In this document: piece by piece, positions 1-7,546 of the stretch
Numbering within the stretch: the stretch's first letter is position 1
Layout of the letters: each line of letters starts with the position of its first letter
Assembly: GCA_946540105.1 (NCBI GenBank)
Contig: CAMNIA010000004.1
Span: forward strand, 1-44,785
Source: an uncultured Prevotella sp.
Lineage (GTDB): Bacteria; Bacteroidota; Bacteroidia; Bacteroidales; Bacteroidaceae
Direction of reading: 5' to 3'
DNA: 44,785 nucleotides
Notes under the pieces: generated by a model
What the model was told of the DNA's origin: nothing
The model's input: only the letters and a program-made list of their open reading frames with translations
Databases searched by the model: none
Translations under genes and position numbers: made by a program

Positions 1-2
1 TG

Positions 3-1142
3 AAGGCCACCTTCGACGAGAAGGAGAACTGCTGGCGTCTGAACGGCGTAAAGCGTTTCATCACGAATGGCGACTCTGACATCCACCTCGTACTAGCCCG
101 CTCTGAAGAGGGCACCAAGGACGGACGCGGCTTGTCGATGTTCATCTATGACAAACGCCAAGGCGGTGTTGACGTTCGTCACATAGAGCACAAACTCGGC
201 ATTCATGGCTCACCTACCTGTGAGTTGACCTATAAGAATGCGAAGGCAGAACTCTGCGGCTCTACCCGTATGGGTCTTATCAAGTACGTAATGGCGCTGA
301 TGAATGGTGCACGTCTGGGCATCGCCGCACAGTCAGTAGGTGTCGAACAGGAGGCTTACAACGAGGCATTGGCTTATGCTAAGGAGCGTCAACAGTTTGG
401 TGAGGCTATTATTAACTTCCCTGCTGTCTACGACATGCTCTCTCGCATGAAAGCAAAACTGGATGCCGGTCGCTCGCTGCTGTATGAAACTGCCTGCTAT
501 GTGGATGTCTACAAGTGTCTTGAGGACATTGAGCGCGACCGCAAGCTGGAACCCGAGGAGAAGCAGGAGCTGAAGAAGTACCAGCGCTTAGCTGATGCCT
601 TCACGCCACTTGCCAAGGGAATGAACTCAGAATATGCTAACCAGAATGCTTACGATGCCATCTCGGTACACGGTGGTTCCGGCTTTATCATGGAATATAA
701 GAGTCAGCGTCTGTTCCGCGATGCACGCATTTTCTCCATCTACGAGGGCACGACGCAGCTACAGGTTGTTGCTGCCATCCGCTATATCTCTAACGGCACG
801 ATGTTGCAGAACATCAAGGACATGTTGGCCGCCCTTCCCACAAATGCCGATGCAACTTTGAAGGCTCGCGTTGAGAAGCTGCTTCCAGTCTATGAGGATG
901 CACTGAACTACGCCAAGGGGTTAGACAATCAGGATGCCTTCGACTTCCTGGCTCGTCGGTTGTACGACATGACAGCAGAATTGGTGATGTCGCTACTCAT
1001 CATCCGCGATGCAGCCACCTGTCCAGAACTTTTCCAGAAGAGCGCCCAGGTGTATGTTCGCATGACAGAAGAGGATGTCTGCGGCAAGTCTGCCTACATC
1101 AAGGCTTTCAAGGCTGAAGACTTGGAGAGTTTCAAGGCATAA
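3..1142 (+). CDS. Acyl-CoA dehydrogenase, C-terminal part (5' end outside window)
   Basis: Frame stays open upstream of the listed ATG at 132 (KATFDEKENCWRLNGVKRFITNGDSDIHLVLARSEEG...), continuing into acyl-CoA dehydrogenase motifs (GSTRMGLIKYVMALMNGARLGIAAQSVGVEQEAYNEALAYAKERQQFG; AISVHGGSGFIMEYKSQRLFRDARIFSIYEGTTQLQ). Confidence 0.93.
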   Translation, partial: KATFDEKENCWRLNGVKRFITNGDSDIHLVLARSEEGTKDGRGLSMFIYDKRQGGVDVRHIEHKLGIHGSPTCELTYKNAKAELCGSTRMGLIKYVMALMNGARLGIAAQSVGVEQEAYNEALAYAKERQQFGEAIINFPAVYDMLSRMKAKLDAGRSLLYETACYVDVYKCLEDIERDRKLEPEEKQELKKYQRLADAFTPLAKGMNSEYANQNAYDAISVHGGSGFIMEYKSQRLFRDARIFSIYEGTTQLQVVAAIRYISNGTMLQNIKDMLAALPTNADATLKARVEKLLPVYEDALNYAKGLDNQDAFDFLARRLYDMTAELVMSLLIIRDAATCPELFQKSAQVYVRMTEEDVCGKSAYIKAFKAEDLESFKA

Positions 1143-1172
1143 GCTGAAGATTAGGAAAGTTTCAAAGCTTAA
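1113..1172 (+). repeat. Imperfect 30-bp tandem duplication spanning the stop codon of the acyl-CoA dehydrogenase gene
   Basis: 1113-1142 gctgaagacttggagagtttcaaggcataa versus 1143-1172 gctgaagattaggaaagtttcaaagcttaa; a third partial unit starts gctgaataa. Confidence 0.85.
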
Positions 1173-1188
1173 GCTGAATAATACGAAA

Positions 1189-1227
1189 AAGGCTCCCCCG
1201 TCCATGAATGAAGGACTGGGGAGCCTT
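1189..1227. terminator. Bidirectional intrinsic terminator between convergent genes
   Basis: AAGGCTCCCC-c-GTCC / loop ATGAATGAA / GGAC-t-GGGGAGCCTT, T-rich on the + side (ccttttt) and A-rich on the left (aaaaa = U tract on the - strand). Confidence 0.85.
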
Positions 1228-1232
1228 CCTTT

Positions 1233-2504
1233 TTATAGTTCGGGTTCACTAATTTCTTGTCCGCGGCAGAAGCGGTGTAGTATCTGGCGGTCGTCGCCTA
1301 CATAGATGAAACGCTCCAATCGGTGTACTAACGAATATTCGTCTGGATAGAGTACGCTGTCGTCAATGACCAGTGCATCGAAGTCATAACCCGGTTCAAA
1401 GCTGCCCACCTTTCCGAAGAACGAGCCCGCCGACTTGGTAGCAATCCAGAAGGCCTCTGGCAATGTCAGGAACTTGCGGTCGTGGTTGTGTTGGTAGTGC
1501 ATCTTGCTAACTTGGATGGCATACACCAGCATGCGGAACATGTTCAGGTCGTGGCCTCCGCTGATGTCGCTGCCCAAGCCTATGCGTAGTCCCTCGTCCA
1601 GGAAGGTACGCACAGGTGCCAAGCCCGATGAGAGGTTGAAGTTCGACGTCGGACAATGTGCCACCATGACGCCATTACGCTTCATCATCTCCAGCTCTTC
1701 ACCCGATGTCCACACACAGTGTGCCATAATGGTCGGAGTCTGTCCGAAGAGGCCGTAGCGGTTATACGCATCACCGTAGCACGTACTTTCCTTCTCAAGG
1801 TCATGCACCCACGCTATCTCCGAGATATTCTCCGACAGGTGCGACTGTACTGGCAACTGGTATTTCTGCGCCAGTTCTCCGCAGGCTTTGAGCAAATCGG
1901 GGGTACACGAGGGTACAAACCGCGGGGTAATGATTGGACGTACAAGTCCGTTAGGGTCGTTGAATTCTTCTATCAGTTGCTCATAGCCGCTGACGGCAGC
2001 AGTAGCATCTTCACATAATGACTCTGGACAATTGCGGTTCATGGCGACCTTACCCACCAACGCGCCCATACCTGCCTTTTGATATAGCCTCATCAGAAGT
2101 CGCGTACTTTCAGTATGCACGGTGCCGAAGACGACGCTACGCATGGTGCCGAAGAGCCACTGCGTATGCAGAAAACGTCGATACATGCGGTCGGCATATG
2201 CAATGTCCGAATACTTAGACTCCTCGGGGAATGTATAGTTCTGCAACCACGGCAGCAACTCCAGGTCCATCGCCACGCCCTGGTTGTGAACCTGAGGCGC
2301 ATGGACGTGCATGTCGTTCATTGCTGGAATCAGCAACTTATTGCCGAAGTCGATGACCTCGGAATTCTCACATCCCAATGCTTTCAGATTGTCTGCAACA
2401 CCCAGTACACGACCATCCTCCACGGCAATGTAGCCATTCTCAAACACTTCAAATGCGTCCTTCTCTGGTGTAAAAAGGATATGCGCCTTATAAACTCTTT
2501 TCAT
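1233..2504 (-). CDS. guaD: Guanine deaminase / amidohydrolase family protein
   Basis: Metal-dependent amidohydrolase pattern: NDMHVHAPQ, QSHLSENISEI, AHCVWTS, VAHCPTSNFNLSSG, GLGSDISGG. Confidence 0.85.
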   Translation of the reverse strand: MKRVYKAHILFTPEKDAFEVFENGYIAVEDGRVLGVADNLKALGCENSEVIDFGNKLLIPAMNDMHVHAPQVHNQGVAMDLELLPWLQNYTFPEESKYSDIAYADRMYRRFLHTQWLFGTMRSVVFGTVHTESTRLLMRLYQKAGMGALVGKVAMNRNCPESLCEDATAAVSGYEQLIEEFNDPNGLVRPIITPRFVPSCTPDLLKACGELAQKYQLPVQSHLSENISEIAWVHDLEKESTCYGDAYNRYGLFGQTPTIMAHCVWTSGEELEMMKRNGVMVAHCPTSNFNLSSGLAPVRTFLDEGLRIGLGSDISGGHDLNMFRMLVYAIQVSKMHYQHNHDRKFLTLPEAFWIATKSAGSFFGKVGSFEPGYDFDALVIDDSVLYPDEYSLVHRLERFIYVGDDRQILHRFCRGQEISEPEL

Positions 2505-2539
2505 AGTATCAATGGTTATTATCTGTTGGTTATCGAATG

Positions 2540-2547
2540 CAAAGATA
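2540..2547 (-). promoter_or_regulatory. Bacteroidetes -7 box (TATCTTTG) for guaD
   Basis: caaagata on + strand = TATCTTTG on - strand, about 35 bp upstream of the ATG. Confidence 0.6.
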
Positions 2548-2574
2548 ACTATTTTCTTGTAAAAATACTATTTT

Positions 2575-2620
2575 TTCTCATCTTTTCATCTTAATTTTTC
2601 ATCTTTCATCTTTCATCTTT
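2575..2620. repeat. Heptanucleotide repeat tract (CATCTTT)n
   Basis: Three perfect CATCTTT units at 2600-2620 plus degenerate units at 2575-2589, directly upstream of the next promoter. Confidence 0.85.
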
Positions 2621-2632
2621 AATTTTTTTTTG

Positions 2633-2640
2633 TATCTTTG
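2633..2640 (+). promoter_or_regulatory. -7 box TATCTTTG upstream of the SemiSWEET gene
   Basis: TAnnTTTG match, 33 bp before the ATG. Confidence 0.6.
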
Positions 2641-2672
2641 CACTCGAATCATTCTTTAATAACCACAATACT

Positions 2673-2951
2673 ATGGAACATCAATTGCTAATCAACACCT
2701 GTGGTTGGATAGCTACCTTCGGACTCATCTTCGGATATCTGCCGCAAGCCATCCAAACCATTCGAACACGCAACACCGACGGTATTTCGCTTCCTGGCTT
2801 CATCTCTATGGCCATCGGATGCGCTGCCTTCGTGGTGCAGGGTGCACTTCTTGGTAACTGGTACCTGTTCACCACCAACCTCATCACCTGCACGTGCAGC
2901 GTCATCATCTTTGCTATCAAGATGTATAACGACTACTTCAAGAAATCCTGA
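2673..2951 (+). CDS. SemiSWEET / PQ-loop small sugar transporter
   Basis: 92 aa, three hydrophobic segments, YLPQAIQTIRTRNTDGISLPGF PQ-loop signature. Confidence 0.85.
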   Translation: MEHQLLINTCGWIATFGLIFGYLPQAIQTIRTRNTDGISLPGFISMAIGCAAFVVQGALLGNWYLFTTNLITCTCSVIIFAIKMYNDYFKKS

Positions 2952-2970
2952 AGCCATCGCTTTCGTTGCG

Positions 2971-3549
2971 TTAAAACTGCTCACGAAGTACCTTCTCGAC
3001 CACCTGCGGGAAATATTCCATTTCCAGCTGGTGTTCTTTTGCTGCTATATCCTCTACCGTGTCGTTAGGCGACAAGGCACACCTATATTGGGCAATAATC
3101 TCGCCAGCATCACAGACAGGTGTGACATAGTGCACCGTCATCCCCGTCTCACACTCGCCAGCAGCCTTCACGGCCTCGTGCACATGATGACCCCACATGC
3201 CCTTTCCTCCATACTTGGGCAACAAGGCTGGATGAATATTGACGATGCGTCGTGGAAAAGACCGAATAAGGAAATCAGGTATCAACGGCAGGAAACCTGC
3301 CAACACAATGAAATCAACGCTATATTGGCGTAGCAGCGGTAGCATCACCGACTCGTCGTTCAGCTGTGCCTTCGGAGTCACGGCAGTGGGTATCCCCAGC
3401 TTTTCAGCACGTACAAGCCCGTAGGCATCGGCTTTGTTGCTTACCACCAAGACACAATGTACCGTCTCCGAATGCTCGAAGTAGCGGATAAGATTCTCAC
3501 AGTTGGTGCCGCTTCCCGACACAAAAATGGCAATGTTTACTTGCTTCAT
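2971..3549 (-). CDS. purN: Phosphoribosylglycinamide formyltransferase
   Basis: NIAIFVSGSGTNCENLI, VLAGFLPLIP, RIVNIHPALLPKYGGKGMWGHHVHEAV, TVHYVTPVCDAGEIIAQ. Confidence 0.95.
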   Translation of the reverse strand: MKQVNIAIFVSGSGTNCENLIRYFEHSETVHCVLVVSNKADAYGLVRAEKLGIPTAVTPKAQLNDESVMLPLLRQYSVDFIVLAGFLPLIPDFLIRSFPRRIVNIHPALLPKYGGKGMWGHHVHEAVKAAGECETGMTVHYVTPVCDAGEIIAQYRCALSPNDTVEDIAAKEHQLEMEYFPQVVEKVLREQF

Positions 3550-3570
3550 GACTTCTAATCGTTTGTTTGT

Positions 3571-4608
3571 TTATGTGTTGAGTTTTTCAAATAGCTTACT
3601 CACTAGACGCGGTACAGCATAATGGTCGACATCCTCTTCTCTAATCCAGAAATAGTCATCGGGCAGGTGTGGGCACGCATTGGCGGTCCACAACCAGAAG
3701 TCAGCATAGAGTACCTGGTGCGTCAGCACGTGTTTCACGTTTGACGTGATGAGTAAGAGGTCAGGGGGACATGATGACGCATTGTCAAGTGCTCCAAGCA
3801 TGTCTCTCAGGTCGTATTCCTCTGCTTCGGGTTCTAATATCAATGGCTCGTAGAGCCCCTGCCAGATGTCGCCCGCAGTCCGACGATGGATAGCAGTCTG
3901 ACCGTTATACCTTATATATACATATACCAGATGTCGTTCCTTTACCTTCAACTTGCGCTCCTTGACGGGCAGCTGCGTCACCCTACCCTCACGCAGTGCT
4001 ATACACGTCTCAATCAAAGGGCACAAGTCACATCGGGGCGCGGCGGGCGTACACTGCAGTGCGCCGAAATCCATCATTCCTTGATTGAATGCTGCAGCCT
4101 CGCCTGTTGGCAGCAGACTTTGCGCCAGGACTGAAAACTCTTTTTTGCCTGCTGCGGTGTTGATGGGTGTACTGATTCCGAAGTGCCGACTGAGCACGCG
4201 ATAGACGTTGCCGTCAACGACAGCAACGGGCAGATTGAAGGCGATGCTCCCAATGGCAGCGGCGGTATAGTCACCAACGCCCTTCAGGCTCCTGATGGCT
4301 TCATAAGTCCTGGGGAAACCGCCCATGTTTACTACCTGTTGGGCGGCTTGGTGCAGATTGCGCGCTCGGCTGTAATATCCCAGCCCCTGCCACTGGCGCA
4401 GCACTTCATCCTCAGAAGCTGCTGCCAAGGCGTCTACCGTGGCCCACCGCCGCATGAAGCGTTCCCAGTATGGACGTCCCTGGTCTATGCGCGTCTGTTG
4501 CATGATTATCTCTGACACCCAGATGGCATAGGGGTCGTGCGTTTCCCGCCAAGGCAACTCACGTCCATTCTCACGAAACCAGCAGATTATCGTACTTGCA
4601 AAACTCAT
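3571..4608 (-). CDS. mutY: A/G-specific adenine glycosylase
   Basis: RELPWRETHDPYAIWVSEIIMQQTRIDQ, LKGVGDYTAAAIGSIAF, C-x6-C-x2-C-x5-C Fe-S motif (CTPAAPRCDLCPLIETC). ATG at 4608 overlaps the dacB stop (ATGA), so it is preferred over the GTG at 4614. Confidence 0.94.
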   Translation of the reverse strand: MSFASTIICWFRENGRELPWRETHDPYAIWVSEIIMQQTRIDQGRPYWERFMRRWATVDALAAASEDEVLRQWQGLGYYSRARNLHQAAQQVVNMGGFPRTYEAIRSLKGVGDYTAAAIGSIAFNLPVAVVDGNVYRVLSRHFGISTPINTAAGKKEFSVLAQSLLPTGEAAAFNQGMMDFGALQCTPAAPRCDLCPLIETCIALREGRVTQLPVKERKLKVKERHLVYVYIRYNGQTAIHRRTAGDIWQGLYEPLILEPEAEEYDLRDMLGALDNASSCPPDLLLITSNVKHVLTHQVLYADFWLWTANACPHLPDDYFWIREEDVDHYAVPRLVSKLFEKLNT

Positions 4609-5765
4609 TCGCACAACACTTTACACACACGGTCCTGAAAGGCTTTGGCAGTCTGATTGCGCAGAACCCCTTGGTTGATGATGCAAAAGGCGAGCTCATG
4701 CCCGTTTACTGCAGTGCAGTAACCCGCCAAAGACGAAATGCCCGTCAGCGTACCCGTCTTTGCACGTACATTGCCCTCGGCAGCCGTCTTACGCATGCGT
4801 TTCTCCAGCGTTCCATCTATACCGGCAACAGGTAGTGAAGGCAGCAGATGGCTGTATATGCGGTTGTTGCGCCAGGCATACCGCAGGAGTCTGACCAGCA
4901 GTTCTGCACTGACGTAATTGTATAACGAGAGACCGGAACCGTCAGCAATACGATAGGAGTTTTCATCAAGTCCGACGTTGCGTATAAGTCTTTTGACTGC
5001 TGTACGCGCATCGGCAGCTTTGGCAGTACGATGTTCAGCAATAGCCTTGGCTATCTGATAGAACAAGGCCTCTGCGTAGAAGTTGTCACTCTTCTTCATC
5101 ATGCGTAGCAACAACTCATCAATGTTGTGACTGCGAACAGCCATGAGCGCCGCTGTATCAGGGCACCGCCACTCGCCAGTCCTGACGTCTTGCATCACAA
5201 TGCTGTCGCGGGTCATTGCCTTAACGAGCTGCTCGATGAAGACGTCACGTCTTCCCACAGACAAGGCGTTAAGTCTTGGATTATCATCGTCCCAGCACCA
5301 TCCTTCTCCATACTCCAGTGCCTCTTTCATGGAGTTGTCTGCATAAATATTTCCCTGCAGCGTGTCGATGCCGAGGCGATGGATATTTTGGGCGAAAGCA
5401 GCAAGATCCGTATCGTCAACCATGGGGTCGAATCCTCCCACGCAATAGATATCTCCCACGAGTTTTCCTTCGGCGATGTCGCCAGTATAGTATAGCCTTG
5501 TCTTTAATTGGTAGTCGCCACCCAGATGGTCGAGTGCCGTTATGGCTGTTATTAGCTTCATGGTCGATGCAGGTCGCAGCAGTTGTCGGGCGTTGCGTTC
5601 ATATAACATCTGGTCGTCGGTGAGGTCGTAGACCATCAGTCCAACCTGTGACACCTCAAACATAGGGTGTTGCAGCAACGAGTCTAGCTTGACATGCAGG
5701 CTGTCTTGTGCCCATCCGGCGGTGCAGAGACAGTATAATACAAATAAAATTGCACATTTCTTCAT
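4605..5765 (-). CDS. dacB: D-alanyl-D-alanine carboxypeptidase/endopeptidase (PBP4 family)
   Basis: Signal peptide MKKCAILFVLYCLCTAGWAQ at 5765; SxxK motif ASTMKLITA, SDN motif KKSDNFYAEALF, KTG motif RAKTGTLTGISSLAGY. Confidence 0.9.
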   Translation of the reverse strand: MKKCAILFVLYCLCTAGWAQDSLHVKLDSLLQHPMFEVSQVGLMVYDLTDDQMLYERNARQLLRPASTMKLITAITALDHLGGDYQLKTRLYYTGDIAEGKLVGDIYCVGGFDPMVDDTDLAAFAQNIHRLGIDTLQGNIYADNSMKEALEYGEGWCWDDDNPRLNALSVGRRDVFIEQLVKAMTRDSIVMQDVRTGEWRCPDTAALMAVRSHNIDELLLRMMKKSDNFYAEALFYQIAKAIAEHRTAKAADARTAVKRLIRNVGLDENSYRIADGSGLSLYNYVSAELLVRLLRYAWRNNRIYSHLLPSLPVAGIDGTLEKRMRKTAAEGNVRAKTGTLTGISSLAGYCTAVNGHELAFCIINQGVLRNQTAKAFQDRVCKVLCE

Positions 5766-5766
5766 A

Positions 5767-5811
5767 ATCGCTTGCAAAGTTACAAAATTTATTTGTACTT
5801 TTGCAAGCGAT
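5767..5811. promoter_or_regulatory. Overlapping divergent promoters inside a 20-bp imperfect inverted repeat
   Basis: Left arm ATCGCTTGCAAAGTTACAAA (5767-5786), right arm TTTGTACTTTTGCAAGCGAT (5792-5811), 18/20 complementary; contains TAACTTTG (-) and TACTTTTG (+). Confidence 0.75.
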
Positions 5812-5823
5812 AAAGCAAAAACC

Positions 5824-7410
5824 ATGGTTTATAAATACGATTTCCTCATTATAGGTGCTGGCGTTGCGGGTATGAGTTATGCCTTGAAGGTGGCTCGTGC
5901 CAAGAAGGGCAAGATTTGTATGATTTGCAAGACTTCCCTTGACGAGGCCAACACCTCGTTTGCTCAGGGCGGTGTAGCCTCTGTTACCAACCTAAAGGTC
6001 GACACTTTCGACAAGCACATTGCCGACACGCTGATAGCAGGCGACTACATCAGTGACCGAAAAGCTGTCGAACAGGTCGTCCGCATGGCGCCGGAGCAGA
6101 TCAGAGAACTGGTGCAGTGGGGTGTAAACTTCGACAAGAAGGAAGACGGTCAGTTTGACCTGCATCGCGAAGGCGGGCACTCTGAGTTCCGCATTCTGCA
6201 TCATGCTGACGACACCGGAGCCGAGATTCAACGAGGTCTGATGGCGGCAGTGCGTCAATGTCCTGATATCGACATCAAGGAGAACCACTTTGCCGTTGAA
6301 ATCATCACGCAACACCATCTTGGCGTTCGTGTCACACGGCGTTCTCCCAATATTCAGTGCTATGGAGCCTATGTGCTGAACCCCGGGCAAAGGGTGGATA
6401 CCTATTTAGCCAAATGCACGGTGATGTGTACGGGTGGCTGTGGTGCTGTATATCTGACTACATCTAATCCCGTCATCGCTACGGGCGACGGCATAGCAAT
6501 GGTCTATCGTGCCAAAGGTACCGTTGCCGACATGGAGTTCGTACAGTTCCATCCCACGGTGCTGCACAACCCCCAAGAGACTCACCCCGCTTTTCTCATC
6601 ACAGAAGCCATGCGCGGTTACGGTGGTATTCTGAAGTTGCCTAATGGTAAGACTTTTATGGAGAAATATGACGAGCGTCTGTCGTTAGCACCGCGTGACA
6701 TCGTAGCGCGAGCCATCGACAAGGAGATGAAGATTCATGGTCTCGACCACGTCTGCCTCGATGTCACGCACAAGAATCCCGACGAGACGCGCCGTCACTT
6801 CCCCAACATCTACCAGAAGTGTCTGTCTATGGGTATCGACATCACTTCCGACTACATCCCCGTTCGCCCTGCCGCCCACTACATGTGCGGTGGCATCAAG
6901 GTCGATTTAAACGGTCAGTCTTCCATCAAGGGCCTCTACGCCCTGGGTGAGTGTTCGTGCACCGGACTTCACGGTGGCAACCGTCTAGCCTCCAACTCAC
7001 TGATAGAAGCAGTGGTATATGCAGAGACGGCAGCACGTCACTCATTGGAGCACATTGACTTGTACGACTGGAACGACCAGGTACCAGAATGGAACGATGA
7101 GGGAACCATGACCAACGAAGAGAAGGTGCTCATTACGCAGAGTGTCAAGGAGGTGAATCAGATTATGTCAAACTACGTAGGCATCGTGCGCAGCGACCTT
7201 CGTCTGCACCGTGCCTGGGACCGTCTGGACATGCTTTACGAGGAGACTGAGCGTCTGTTCAAGCGCGTAAAGGCCAGTCGTGACATCTGTGAGCTTCGCA
7301 ACATGATCAATGTGGGCTATCTTATTACCCGTTGGGCACTAGAGCGCAAGGAGTGTCGCGGTCTGCACTTTACCACGGACTATCCTCCCCATGCCTACGA
7401 TAAGAAGTAA
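5824..7410 (+). CDS. nadB: L-aspartate oxidase
   Basis: MVYKYDFLIIGAGVAGMSYALKVA FAD-binding motif, DEANTSFAQGGVASV, HREGGHSEFRILHHADDTGAEIQ, GLYALGECSCTGLHGGNRLASNSLIEAVVY. Confidence 0.93.
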   Translation: MVYKYDFLIIGAGVAGMSYALKVARAKKGKICMICKTSLDEANTSFAQGGVASVTNLKVDTFDKHIADTLIAGDYISDRKAVEQVVRMAPEQIRELVQWGVNFDKKEDGQFDLHREGGHSEFRILHHADDTGAEIQRGLMAAVRQCPDIDIKENHFAVEIITQHHLGVRVTRRSPNIQCYGAYVLNPGQRVDTYLAKCTVMCTGGCGAVYLTTSNPVIATGDGIAMVYRAKGTVADMEFVQFHPTVLHNPQETHPAFLITEAMRGYGGILKLPNGKTFMEKYDERLSLAPRDIVARAIDKEMKIHGLDHVCLDVTHKNPDETRRHFPNIYQKCLSMGIDITSDYIPVRPAAHYMCGGIKVDLNGQSSIKGLYALGECSCTGLHGGNRLASNSLIEAVVYAETAARHSLEHIDLYDWNDQVPEWNDEGTMTNEEKVLITQSVKEVNQIMSNYVGIVRSDLRLHRAWDRLDMLYEETERLFKRVKASRDICELRNMINVGYLITRWALERKECRGLHFTTDYPPHAYDKK

Positions 7411-7491
7411 AATAAAAGCAGAATTGTCCTTGGGTAGCTTTTTACCTTAGGTATTAAAATGAGAATTGTGCGTATATTGAAATATTATTTG

Positions 7492-7499
7492 TACCTTTG
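7492..7499 (+). promoter_or_regulatory. -7 box TACCTTTG upstream of the propeller regulator
   Basis: ttatttgTACCTTTGcgctg; TAnnTTTG match. Confidence 0.6.
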
Positions 7500-7546
7500 C
7501 GCTGTGAAGACTTAAGAATGAAGAGCAGCTGAAACTACGGAATGAT

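Noticed and set aside
2115-2594. 159-aa + strand ORF opposite guaD
   Set aside because: Mostly antisense to guaD and its promoter; no motif.
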